From: Apostichopus californicus
Lineage: Eukaryota; Echinodermata; Holothuroidea; Aspidochirotida; Stichopodidae
NCBI GenBank assembly: GCA_020650975.1
Contig: JAIPMN010001553.1
Location: forward strand, 21,024-85,023
Reading direction: 5' to 3'
DNA length: 64,000 nt
In this document: one piece after another, positions 37,756 to 48,948 of the stretch
How positions within the stretch are numbered: the first letter of the stretch is position 1
How the letters are laid out: each line of letters begins with the position of its first letter
The notes under the pieces: model-generated
The model's database searches: none
Told to the model about the DNA's origin: nothing
What the model saw: the letters and a program-made list of their open reading frames with translations, nothing else
Program-made: the position numbers and the translations under genes

Positions 37756-38260
37756 TACCAAGGAGAATTCTACTAGTATTCATACTCATACCAAGGAGAA
37801 TTCTACTAGTATTCATACTCATACCAAGGAGACTTCTACTAGTATTCATACTCATACCAAGGACAATTCTACTAGTATTCATACTCATACCAAGGAGAAT
37901 TCTACTAGTATTCATACTCATACCAAGGAGAATTCTACTAGTATTCATACTCATACCAAGGACAATTCTACTAGTATTCATACTCATACCAAGGAGAATT
38001 CTACTAGTATTCATACTCATACCAAGGAGAATTCTACAAGTACTCATACTCATACCAAGGAGAATTCTACAAGTACTCATACTCATACCAAGGAGAATTC
38101 TACTAGTATTCATACTCATACCAAGGAGAATTCTACAAGTACTCATACTCATACCAAGGAGAATTCTACAAGTACTCATACTCATACCACAGGGAATTCT
38201 ACTTGTAATCAAACTCATACCAAGGAGAATTCTACTTGTATTCTTACTCAAACAAACAAG
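37756..38260. repeat. 33-bp minisatellite, about 15 units, open on both strands
   Basis: The unit is ACCAAGGAGAATTCTACTAG then TATTCATACTCAT, with an EcoRI-type and often a SpeI-type hexamer in each. Because 33 is a multiple of three and no frame stop occurs, it yields long ORFs on both strands with 11-residue periods (TKENSTSIHTH on +, MSMNTSRILLG on -). Their position within an intron and dual openness argue that these are not proteins. Confidence 0.9.
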
Positions 38261-38885
38261 AATTCTTTACTCATACTCATGTTGCGGTACTCATGCAGCA
38301 CATCTGCTTCCTTAGAAGTGCGGTCACGACTTGTTATTGGTTAACACTTTACTCTTTAAGGTGTTTAACAGGTCTTTAAGTGGGCCAGTACAGTACTTGT
38401 TTTCAAACATTTAAGGAAGTCTTGTAATCTAGCATTTAATTAAGGAAGATACTAGTACAACTGCAAGATTATAGCACTCTTACTTGTTCATGCAGCCTTG
38501 TACTCATGCTTGGACTCATACCAAGGGGAAGTTTACTGATGCTCATACTGTTGTATGTTTATACTTCATGTCTGCTTCCTAGTAACAGGCATGGTCAAAA
38601 TTTATTTTCATGATGTACAGCTTTTCATATATAGTAACATTCTAATGTGTTAAGAATACTGTTCATGTGGCAACACAGCTGACAATGACACTTATTAAGT
38701 ACTGACAATTGACAAACCTGAACAAACTAATACAGGAATCTAATTCTGAAAATACTGATTTGTTTTTAAGTACCTAGTGATAAATGAAAGGGTTGCATAA
38801 CGGCTTCTGCACATTTATCTTTTTAGAGTAAATAAACAACAGAACATTGACTAGAAATTATCAACAATTTTGAAAAGAGCAACGA

Positions 38886-39030
38886 AATTTTGGCTAGAAT
38901 ATGGGATTCAAACTGGTGCTGGTCAGTGACCCGGATCTATGAATCCTGGGCTCTGCCAACTGAGCTATGAATCCCTTAGTTGCTGGTGATCCCTATATAT
39001 CAATTTCTTTGCTTGGGGTGCCAATCTCAA
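38886..39030 (-). mobile_element. tRNA-like SINE copy, family 2
   Basis: The - strand carries A-box-like TAGCTCAGTTGGCAGAGCC, a CAT-type anticodon region and B-box-like CAGTTTGAATCCC, then ATATTCTAGCC. The element lies within 80 bp of the 3' end of the kinase 1 exon at 39109. Confidence 0.55.
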
Positions 39031-39108
39031 GTCATTGTAACTTTACAAAGAATGCAAGTTTGGCTACTTTTTGTGAATTTCTTTTACGAAATGCCAATTT
39101 CTACTCAC

Positions 39109-39247
39109 CTTCAGATCCAAATGAACCACGTTCCTCTCATGCATGTGTGAGACACCATCAATGACCTGCTTGAGGAAGAATACAGCCTCTCCCTCGGTGA
39201 TAGAATCCTGAGAGACGATTCGTTCAAACAGTTCTCCACCTGTCACT
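39109..39247 (-). CDS. Kinase 1, hinge to catalytic loop
   Basis: A 139-nt exon starting after ttgcacag and ending CTGAAG|gtgagt. It encodes VTGGELFERIVSQDSI (hinge and helix D), a helix E segment, and VVHLDLK. HLDLK is the MLCK/titin-family form of HRDLK and keeps the catalytic Asp and Lys. Confidence 0.85.
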
Positions 39248-40159
39248 CTGTGCAATCGCTACTGTCAAGGAACATACAGTGTGACAAAAGTAAAAAACTG
39301 CGACTTATTTGGACTTAATGCTACTGAGTGATATGTTGTAATGCAAGTATGCAACAAATAAGCACTTTTCTCTTTCTTTTTCATTCTTTGTACTTTCCTT
39401 GAAATAAAAAGGAAACCAACACGATCATGTGTTCATTAAACAGGAAACTGTGGTGAAGGACTACAACTATTGGCTGTCTACATATACAGACATGAAATGA
39501 AATGTATGGGCATGTACACCTTACCTTAACATGTAGGCCTATGTGTTGTCAGGGTAAATTTATAAGCCCCCTTACTCGGCTAAGATTGTTAACTCAATCA
39601 TAAGTGTACTGCAGAAATGCAACAACCACCTTTAGGTATTATCTGTGTTTTGCCCTTTGTCATTTACCAACTCTATCCTAACTGCATTAAAAGTAAACAG
39701 AGGATATATTTGGCACAATATATTATCAGTATTGAAACACTACAGTAAATATCAGCCCAAACTTTGTCTGTGGTACTAGGGGGTGTAAGTCAATATATCA
39801 AGAGGCTTAGCAAATCTGGATTTGAGGTGAATTGCTAAATACACATTTAGTACAACAAAATGCAGTACCATGATTATATATTCTGCCTCCTTTGATTAAA
39901 TTCTATTGGACTATGCCAGATGGTAACAACGTATTAAACTAAGTCGAAATAACGAAATGAAAACTTCTAAGGACCATCTTCTTATGAAAGACATTTTCAA
40001 AGGGAAGAAATGTACCTAACTTGGCCCCCAACTCCGCCGTGAAAGGCCAGGGGCCATTAGCACAGCAATGATTTTCACACAAGTGTGGTACCACTCAACT
40101 TCACTGATCATTTGTCTGACTTGGGACCCCTGTCACAACCCCCCCATCCCCCCCCCATC

Positions 40160-40300
40160 TGTGTTGAGGTCCCTGCTTAAATAAACTCTTGAGGAATGTT
40201 TGNNNNNNNNNNAACCACTCCCGCCCCCCCCCCCCCTCGATCTGAAGCCTGTGTTGAGGTCCCTGCTTAAATAAACACTTGAGGAAATGTTGACTAAACA
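40160..40300. repeat. Direct repeat flanking a 10-N assembly gap
   Basis: TGTTGAGGTCCCTGCTTAAA then TAAAC(T/A)CTTGAGGAA occurs on each side of the Ns (about 40161-40200 and 40251-40288), with poly(C) tracts near both copies. The gap is therefore probably a collapsed or misjoined tandem duplication. Confidence 0.8.
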
Positions 40301-41392
40301 AAAAAAACATTGTGTCACCTCTGGTATGAGAATTTTTTTTATTTGAATAAGGCCATAAGGGGGCTAGAAGCAAAATGATGCTTTTTTTCCAACATTTAAA
40401 CTACATTTTTTAGCGTGTGTTAGCAATCGCAAGATGTGGGATGGAATTTTAACAGAATGATAAAAGGATATATTATATAAAGAGCATGAGAGGGGAAAAA
40501 ATATTTACCTTAAAAGTATACAGGATCTAGCTGGTTGTTATCTCAAAGTATTCCATCATTATCATAATAATATATAACTTTTCCCAATATGCTTACCAAC
40601 CTTTTTAAAACTAACACAGTAATCAAGCAAGTGGACTAAGTAATCCCTGTTAATTACACTACTATTAGCACTACTTCCAAGAACTATCACAACAGGAAAA
40701 TTGAAGTGGTTGTCTACCTGATCATGCCAGCTTCTAGCATCATAACCTTCACAGTTTACATCTATGCACTACCACACAGATATACAGTACTAGTACAACC
40801 AATTGACAATGTGACAACACATAATACCTCTTCCTCCTAAGAATCCCCATTACAGCAAGAAATTACATCCTTGTAAGTTTAAGTGTTTCAACTACTATAC
40901 CTTGATTTATCTGCACAAATAGTAACCACAAACACTTCAGACCTGACACAGTATCCTCACAGCCAACCGATTATGTGGAAGTTTCCTTGAAGTTTGAAGA
41001 AGAAATGACCGTGTGCCCTAGTGACAGTATATCATCACATTAGTAGTACTGGTATAGTCCATACCATGCCAACAAGTATCAGCAGAGGTCACCTGCTGTA
41101 ACTCGCACAGACACATGCAGAGACTCACAGGTTGGTTTTATACCAAGTATAGCATATCATCAACATTGCAGTGAAATAGGTATATGAATCTTTCAGATAG
41201 TTCCAGGTACTTCAGCTCACCTCCAGGAAGCTATTCATCCAACAGCCTTTTCTACAGATTGAATAATCAAACCTGCTGTGTGAAATGTTCCCCCCCCCCC
41301 AAAGGAGAGGAGGGCGGTATTGAAGAACTTAACATGCAAAGACTCCAGTTGTGTGACCTGATTTATGTACCTCGTAAGATCTGTCACAGGGG

Positions 41393-41487
41393 CAGGGGGT
41401 AGGCTTCCCAAAACGTGGGGGCACAACATCAGAGGGGCAAAAAATGGGGGGCACATGCCCCCAGTGCCCCCCGGCTCCTACCCCCTG
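41393..41487. mobile_element. Candidate 95-bp hAT-like MITE
   Basis: Perfect 11-bp terminal inverted repeats (CAGGGGGTAGG and CCTACCCCCTG). The flanking octamers CACAGGGG and CAAAGGGG match at seven of eight positions, suggesting an old 8-bp target duplication. The interior is GC-rich and partly palindromic. Confidence 0.55.
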
Positions 41488-42723
41488 CAAAGGGGTTCTA
41501 TTTGTTATGCGTAACGTTGGGCATGTAATATACATTTTTGAGTAGTCGAATGGGAACTTCATTTTGCAATACATAACAAAAAAATGTGTGTTCCTTATCC
41601 GTCTTCTGCCGTGCAAGTGCAGTTTGTTTCGTTATAGATGTATTTTTGTTTTTGTTTAAAGCCAACTTACAAATGGTACTATAACTAAAGCTTCAGGTAC
41701 ATCATGGAGTATGCGATTACTAATTTCCATGTCAAACAAAACATAATATAACATTTAAAGTCCGGTTAACTACATAATATTATCAAAATTTACTATTTTA
41801 ATAATACTACGAACAATTTTAATGTTTCTTTGATGATTATATTCACCCTGTTGAATGTTTTTTTTAAAATTGACAAACAATGAAGAGCCTATGATTTTAG
41901 TAGCAGCAACCTTTATGAGAAATGACTGCTGTCGCGGGCCAAAGCATTTGTATCAACAAAGTCTTCGGCTTTGATTACAGAGTTACTGTATGTTGCTGTA
42001 TTAAACGAATCTAACCGTCTTAGTATTTACCGACTTTTGCAATACGCGTTATAGTGATTGCAGACTTTGCAATCCGTGGTACCTCTCACAAGTTTGCAAG
42101 GCCTGTGAATCCATAGTTTTCCCTTTTGGGACACCAGAAAGTCTTGTGAAAGTGAGGATACTATTTGTAATTGATTGTAGTGTTGTAGATTGTTGTGGTG
42201 TTGTAGATTGTTGTAGTGCTATGCAAGTTTTCTTTATGTTGTTTAAGTTGGTTTGGTAAGATATTAGATTTATTCATGTACAGTCCCCATATGTTCAATC
42301 AGACACTTCTATCACTCTGTAATCTTCTGAAAAATGTTAAATTTGCTGACATGTTTGCTCACAAAGTGCAAAAACTAAGCTGAAATGTTTATTTATTGAA
42401 ATGTGAAATTTTTAATATTCTGTACATGAATAAATATTAATCAGTCAGAAAGTAGAACTTTGATGTCCTTCAAGAAATTGATCAATCATTGACCTTTATT
42501 CTTATAACATTTTGGTGCTAGTTCATCAATTGCCCAGCGCGGAAGTAAAGCGGTGAGTTAAATATAAAGTATTTGGTCTTCTAAAAAAAATAGCTCTTTC
42601 AACTGGTTGGAAGTATTAACCCTCTGTTTGAAAGTTTCTTAATATTGGCTTACTCAAATAGACAAATTGATTACAAAACATGATGAACTGAAAGATTGTC
42701 TAAGTTACAAATATTAAGGATAC

Positions 42724-42924
42724 AATTCCATGGCCATGTTGACCTGCCTGTCTGTTTCATACGCATCGTAGAGTCCAATCAATCTCTTGTGGGAGAGCAT
42801 GCCCATAATCTTTATCTCATTTCTCACTTCCTCCCACATCCCAGCCTTAATTGTGATGAACTTCGCAGCTCGTTCCAGTCCAGATATCTTCCCCTTAGCC
42901 CTGTGGACAATACCGTAAGCTCCC
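42724..42924 (-). CDS. Kinase 1, glycine loop, VAIK-type lysine and helix C
   Basis: A 201-nt exon. With the previous exon it completes GRGAYGIVHRAK, an intact G-x-G-x-x-G loop. ERAAKFI supplies the ATP-binding Lys, and WEEVRNEIKIM supplies the helix C Glu. It ends in beta strand 5 (ETDRQVNMAMEL). I extended the 3' end to donor ATT|gtatcc because only this joins in frame with VTGGELF in the next exon; the nearer GT at 42742-42743 would drop strand 5. Confidence 0.8.
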
Positions 42925-43313
42925 CTGAAGATTAGAACAAAAAGAAAGGAGTGAATAATGAAGCAATATGAGAACAGGGTGACACGACATTACATTTGTG
43001 AATTAATATTAATACAGTTAGCACTCGAAGGACATTTTAAGTATTTTAATACAGTTGGGACTATATTAATGGATGAGATCACCATCAAACCTTGCTAATT
43101 ATAGGTGCAGCGACACAACCAATTTCTTTTAGGCTTGAGGATTCTTCAAAATTCTAGCCTACTAAACCTCACTCAGGCCTAGGCAATTTTTTCATGTCTT
43201 TTCCTTCAAGGAGCGCTCTTTCTTCTTTGTCATTATCCGAACCTGGCACATACTCATCTTCTTTTGTCTCTGGTTTCAAAATGTATAGTCGATCCCCCCA
43301 CCCCACCCCCCTC

Positions 43314-43634
43314 CAGGGCCGGATTTACCAATGGGCAACGTGGGCAGCTGCCCACGGGCCTCCACAACAAGGGGCCTCCACATACTTCATGAAAAAATAT
43401 ATATATAAGGGGAAATTTGAAGAAAAAAAATTAAATGTAGGCTGACAAATATCATCAATCAAAATCATATTGCGCGCGGCTTACGCCATGCATACGCTTC
43501 CATTTCGCATCCAAGAACCCTTAATTATTGGAAAAAATCCAATACCCCTCCCCTTAAACACCTCGATCACTGGAGGGGGGGCCTCCACCACTGAAGGTTG
43601 CCCACGGGCCTCCACATGTCTAAATCCGGCCCTG
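43314..43634. mobile_element. Non-autonomous hAT-type element, 321 bp
   Basis: Perfect 14-bp terminal inverted repeats (CAGGGCCGGATTTA at 43314-43327 and its complement at 43621-43634) are flanked by identical 8-bp CCCCCCTC (43306-43313 and 43635-43642). CAGGGCCGGATTTA is a typical hAT terminus. Subterminal GCCCACGGGCCTCCAC appears near both ends in the same orientation. No transposase ORF. Confidence 0.85.
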
Positions 43635-45329
43635 CCCCCCTCCCTCTATGTGTTCCAACACTTAGCTGGTGTTCGTCTAAACATTGGGAGTCTGATGAGC
43701 AAGGCTGGTGGCCATTATAACATAACTGTTAGATCAAAAGCGAGTAAATACACTATACATGTGTATACACATAATGTAAGTAGCATACACGAACTGCTTC
43801 TTCATCCAGCCGGAGTCCTGGTGCAGAGTCCGTAAACAAAAAGTGATCTCATTTGTTCACAACTTTCCTCTGTCATGATTGCTGGGGAAAATTTTGTACC
43901 ACTCATGCAAAAACTATTAAACTATTTTACATCTTAATTGTCTTATTTACAATTTTCTGAATGATCTAGCAGCATCCTTTGAACAACTTTTCTGTTATGA
44001 CCTGTTGTAACAGAGAGCTGTTTCTTTGGTCCTCAAAAGTTCCCATATGCAATATATTGCCCAGAAGCTTAATTTGTATTGAGCTTGTGTGCAGCCCCCT
44101 GTAACGTCACAACAACTATTGCGGAATAAGGTAAAAGCTCTATTTTTCCACCCTTTTCTGAGCAAAACGTAGAAAACGTACGGGATATTTTGCATCCTGT
44201 AAATATTCTAAATGAAATTATGAGCAGCTACTGTTGCATGTCGCTTGACCTTTAATACTATTGTAGTAGTCAATGTAAGGCCTTAATTTGCAAGTGGGGG
44301 TCCAATTAAATAAGCAAACTTGACCCTTATTATAATATTATACAATAAAGGGGGGTGGTTATCAAACGATTTAGCTCTGTTGGGAATCATTGAAAACTTA
44401 TCATTTTTACCCTATTTTTAAATGAAGCTAAGATTTTTCAACAAACCTGACAGAAGAACGAGAAAGTTGATCTAGTTGCTACTAATTCGGAATTATTTAT
44501 CTTTGTAAACATAACACAGGTAATTTATTTCTTATCTTTGGGGATTACACTCGGGAAGAGGCCAAACTGATCCTCTAGGGGGTCCGAAAAGTGGACTGGG
44601 AAGGGGCATTGATCTGCATGATAGTAAATGTGAAGCAACAAATTGATGATAGCATTTCAATTACTAAAATATTTCGATGTTGCAATAATGAACAAAAAAA
44701 TTACATTACAGAAGCAAAATATGGACAGTCAAGCTAACGAAGCTTCAATGTTATGGGATTTTTATATTTATAAAGGCAAATTATAAAACTCAGGTCAAAC
44801 AATGTATTTATAGAACATTCTCAATATTTGTTATGATCGAATGAACAATTTAGTTTCATTTGACCTTCTGTTTGAAACGTAAATTGTATGGGAAACACTC
44901 CAACTATGGAATGAATTAATGACTGCAGATTAAGAGTATTGTAAGCTCTATAGCAGTCAGTGTTGGGACACTATGGAAGGATACTATGAATATAAAACAT
45001 TTGCACTAGTGTCCAATTACTTTTTGTAGTGACTGCAAACAAATGAACAAAGGGACAAACTGGCAACTGGTAAGGCTGCCACAGTGATCAGTGCCTTTGG
45101 ATATTACAACAATCCTTTTTATAGCCTTAATGGTTTATATAGTGGACACATCATATACAATTTGAAAGGGGGTTGGGGGAGGAGGGGAGGGGGAGGAAAC
45201 TGACATTAGACATGACTCATCAGGGCAAGCTGGTTTATGGTTAACCATATCATTTGTAGTTTCAGATACACACGATTGCCTAATGTGCCTGAAACCTCTT
45301 GCCTGCCAGCTCAATGAAATCAAAGGAAA

Positions 45330-45530
45330 TTGGGTGTCACATCCATTCCTGGTTACTCAGTATGCAAGGTACTGCGGCCTATGACTGGCACTGCTCGGCA
45401 AAGAATTTGCTATGTAGGGATCACCACCAACTGAGGGTTGGCCTAGCACATCGTCTTATAACCCTGGCGACTGATTTGAATTCTGTTCTAGACTACATTT
45501 CTTTGCTCTTTCAAAATACGACCACAATTG
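45330..45530 (+). mobile_element. Diverged SINE copy, family 2
   Basis: Aligns by eye with 6340-6490: AAGGTACTGCGGCC, GGATCACCACCAACTG, TTGGCCTAG, CTTATAACCCTGGCGACTG, a degenerate B box (ATTTGAATTC) and the tail ATTTCTTTGCTCTTTC. Confidence 0.5.
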
Positions 45531-45666
45531 GCGATTCTTTTGCAGCAAATGATGCTGATGTATCCATGGATTAAACTAATCAAAAAGCACTCTTTCTGTA
45601 GAAATACCTTCTCTGTGAATTATTAGAAATGTCTTCTCATTAATTAGATTGAATTATTTTCCATAC

Positions 45667-45754
45667 CTGCCTAATTCTTCTAAGATTTCATAATCATCTT
45701 GTATGGTAGTATCCTTCTTGACTCTGAACCTGCGAATGGGCTCAATGTTTACTC
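45667..45754 (-). CDS. Kinase 1, first exon (N-lobe start)
   Basis: An 88-nt exon, phase 1 to phase 2, acceptor tattccag, donor GGCAG|gtatgg. It encodes PIRRFRVKKDTTIQDDYEIL and then EELGR, leading into the glycine-rich loop, which is split by the intron after the second base of the Arg codon. Confidence 0.88.
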
Positions 45755-46228
45755 CTGGAATAAAAAATCATAGCAGCATGTATGAAGGTATTCTGAGAGA
45801 AGAAACTCTGCTACTTGCTTTATAGATAAAACTTAATTACATACTTTCTTGGTAGTTTAACATGCATGCAACCTTTTCTAAATGACAAGAGATGTTAAAA
45901 CTATGCAACAAATATCAAAGAAACCAAAATTAGCTGCATCTTTCAGAATTTTCTTTTAATGTGAAGTTGGAGTATTCTGGAGAGTAGGCGTATTTTAAAG
46001 CATAATTTTTTTGAACACCAGAATATCTATAAAAACATTTGTAATATTCAAATGTTTCTTTGTTCTTAGTCTTTTGACATATCAAGACTAAACTTATATA
46101 ACTGAAGTCATCGCAAAAGTATCATCGATGTACTGAAAGTAGGAAAAACTTTAAGAAATTAATTCTTAACTTCTGACATATAGAAAGATTAAAATTCATA
46201 TGTATCTGTAAAGAACTTGTGCTCACAC

Positions 46229-46510
46229 CTGGTGCCGTGACCATTACAGAATGTGTGATATCACCAGCGATGTTGTAAGCACGAATGCTGTATTCCCCGC
46301 AGTCGGTACGAGAAAAATTCTCCAGTAGAAGGGACGCCCCATCTTCCCCTTCAAAGAGAAATTTAACACGTCCACTCTGTTTCAGCGGCATGTCATCTTT
46401 TGACCAAACGACATCTGGTTCCGGAATACCATCTAGTCGACAGTCAAGACGTAGTGAGTACCCAAAAGGAATCTCAAGATTCTCGAATAGTTGTACAAAT
46501 TTAGGTGGTT
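46229..46510 (-). CDS. Ig (I-set) domain exon, immediately before kinase 1
   Basis: A 282-nt, phase 1-1 exon of the same length as its neighbour; acceptor tgttacag, donor CCAG|gtgtga. It has LRLDCRLDGIPEPDVVW with Cys and Trp, then RTDCGEYSIRAYNIAG. The usual second cysteine after the tyrosine corner is Ile, and a Cys sits instead two residues before the Tyr-Glu corner, so the canonical disulfide is absent. That is common in cytosolic muscle Ig domains. Confidence 0.92.
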
Positions 46511-47847
46511 CTGTAACAGGAAAATACAATAGATTGACAAAAATTGTTGGATTATGTTTTATGCAAGGTTCCAAAAATTAAAAACATGTGTAAATATTTC
46601 AAACGTAGAAAAAACTGTTAGCAAACTGCTTATCTACTGCAAAAAGCCTGTGTAAATAAATTTGTAAAAATATGTTTACAAAAAATTGAAATGTTCAAGA
46701 ACGGAAGGATTTCTTTTAACAGTTTTGAAAACTGATGACTATGAAGAATGCAGACATTCATTTTGGCATGGTTGTGACTAGTGTAAAGAAAACAAGTTCA
46801 ATGGTCCCAAACATAAAATAATACATGTATATATATCTTAAAGATAATACATTTCAAATGTTCTAGGACTGTAGAGTTCTTTTCAAATAGGAAACTAATT
46901 ACTCTGATGCATACAGAAATTCATTGTGGCTTGTCAGTCACTAGTGTGAAGAAACATGTACATCAAATTCAAAACTAGAAGTAGGTTTACAATTTGAATT
47001 TTTCATACTTTAACACAATTGATTATTGCTTGATTGGAATAAGCTACTAATTAGCTATACTTCCACCACAACTGCTGCTCAGATATGATATTGATTAATA
47101 TTAATGAATTTGAATTACAACATTACAATCCTTATGCAACAAGTAAAGTATTGTTTGCCAAAAGCAAAGGTGAGAGCACGCAATCAATATTCTCTTTGTA
47201 TTTATGAATTTGGAAAGTTTTGAGCACCTGTTTAGGAGTAAAGGTTAAAAGCCGGTCTTATTTAACATGTTGAAAAGCACTGTTTTAGATGCATTCTACT
47301 TAGGGTTTGGAGGGGAAGGTAAACATCCCTATAATTATAAAATTTTGAATATAAAACAATCAGTTATCAGAGTAGGCCTAAATGGAAAATTGGCCAACTT
47401 TGTTAAAAGTTCTACAAAGTTTGCAGTTATTAACTACAGATATAATTTTTTATGTAGACAAATGTCCAGGCTTTACAAAATATTTGTATTTTAAGCTGAA
47501 AAATTTATTGAAATAAAAGTATTTGTATATTTTTAATGCTTTTTCCCTTTTTTTGGGGGTTCTGAAATTCCCTAAAATTGTAATTATCTTCTTGATAGGT
47601 TATTTATTTTGTTAACAATTCCAACACCATCAGACTTCTGCCAATGAGGACACCAAGGAATAATTTTCTGCTCAACTTTAGTGTACATCAGCATTTTGAA
47701 AGGCTGTGGATTTTGTCTTTTATAAAATACTGTGGTTCCTGAGTACAAAAGTTGTGTATCATTGCACTTGTACTGATAGCAATTTCACCAATTTTCACAG
47801 AATTTTGGGATGCGATACAGGATAAACTATTGCCCTGGACTACTTAC
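46511..47847 (-). other. Intron between the two Ig exons
   Basis: AT-rich, no recognisable repeats or exons. The 45755-46228 and 48130-48888 introns on either side are similar, apart from a poly(C) run near 48503-48515. Confidence 0.55.
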
Positions 47848-48129
47848 CTGCCACATCCAAGTATAGTCTACAGTCTGCATATCCTTTATCATTCACTGCT
47901 ATGCACTCGTATTCTCCAATATCATCATACGTCACCCCCTTCACCAGAAGCGTGGCTTTTCCTTCCTCTGGGTCCACAGAGATGATGAAATGGTCATCAG
48001 AAGCAAGAACATCGTCATCTTGCATCCAAGTTATCTTAGGAGTCGGATGACCGGTGAAGAAACATTCCAGGGTAGCGTCCTCATTATCTAGGGCATAAAC
48101 CTCTTCTGTTGTGTCTAAAAACCCTGGCT
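47848..48129 (-). CDS. Ig (I-set) domain exon, first of the pair before kinase 1
   Basis: A 282-nt exon, phase 1 to phase 1, acceptor aaaacag and donor GCAG|gtaagt. The I-set signature is complete: Cys in ATLECFF, GHPTPKITWMQ with the core Trp, then YDDIGEYECIAVNDKG with the tyrosine corner and second Cys, ending in a YLDVAG strand. Confidence 0.92.
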
Positions 48130-48888
48130 CTGTTTTAATGGAAGGGAAAGCTGATGTTATCTTTCTTAAACTAAAAACTTTTAAAAACTAAAATTCTATT
48201 TATAAGTTTTCAAAAAAATCTTTTGCAGTTTGAACAAGACTGGTCTATATTCTTCATCTTTAGATATATTTTTTGGTAAAAGAAGGAAGAATTAATTTGG
48301 CAAATGGATTGGTACAACTCAACGTCCCATGTATATCACTTTATCCTAAGCATTTCACCCTTTATGCATATATTTATTTCATTTCATCAAGGATATCCTA
48401 CAAGCATGTTGGACTGTGGCCCTTCCCCAAGCTATACTTATACCTGTTCCCAATATATATATTATCCGACATGCATCATCATCCCCTTTCTCTCCACTCC
48501 CACCCCCCCCCCCCTCACCCTTTCCACATAGTTTTAGCCACACAAACACATTATGGAACATGGATCATTCATAACTGGATTTCATCTCCAAGATTCTTCA
48601 GATGACAGCCTTTGCCTGTGTCAGTTTTCTAATATGCAGGTATAAGTTTATTACATGCATATTGGCCTGTCCATATGGACATGAAAATAGCCTGCATGTT
48701 ATGTGAGATATCCTTGCAGCTATTTCATAACTAGCTCAAACCTTGCATCTTGCAATATCCATAAACACCTTTAAATAATAAACTTGAAAACAAAAAGACA
48801 CTCTGAAGTCATTTGCTTCTATTAAAGAACTTAAAAACATCATCAGTGTTACTGCTGTCGACTGTTACAAATGAACAATTCTATTTAC

Positions 48889-48948
48889 CTTTATCTTCCA
48901 GTTCTTCCTCTGCTTCTTCACCATCGCTGATGGAGTCTTCCTTCTTGG
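48889..48948 (-). CDS. Acidic linker microexon (60 nt)
   Basis: Phase 1 at both ends; acceptor tcttttcag, donor AAAG|gtaaat. It encodes AKKEDSISDGEEAEEELEDK, strongly acidic with a casein-kinase-like SISDGEE site. It joins the Fn3 domain to the Ig pair and is skippable in frame. Confidence 0.75.

Larger units (their letters stand above)
36544..39108 (-). other. Kinase 1 intron dominated by a minisatellite
   Basis: Contains the 33-bp array (37756-38260), scattered single relatives of its unit near 37010-37110, 37600-37750 and 38510-38555, and the SINE copy at 38886-39030. Confidence 0.65.
39248..42723 (-). other. Kinase 1 intron with assembly gap and a short inverted-repeat element
   Basis: Contains the 10-N gap at 40203-40212, poly(C) runs, and the 95-bp element at 41393-41487. 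A small GTTGTAGATTGTTGT repeat lies at about 42177-42225. Confidence 0.6.
42925..45666 (-). other. Kinase 1 intron in the glycine loop
   Basis: Holds the hAT-type element at 43314-43634 and a diverged SINE at 45330-45530. The rest is AT-rich without visible structure. Confidence 0.6.

Noticed and set aside
37616-38344. 242-codon + strand ORF and 180-codon - strand ORF
   Set aside because: Both are produced by a 33-bp minisatellite with no stop in these frames; the array lies in an intron.
42744-42924. Shorter version of kinase 1 exon 2 ending at CAG|gtcaac
   Set aside because: It loses strand 5 of the kinase fold; the longer exon joins exactly to VTGGELF. Kept as an alternative-splicing finding.
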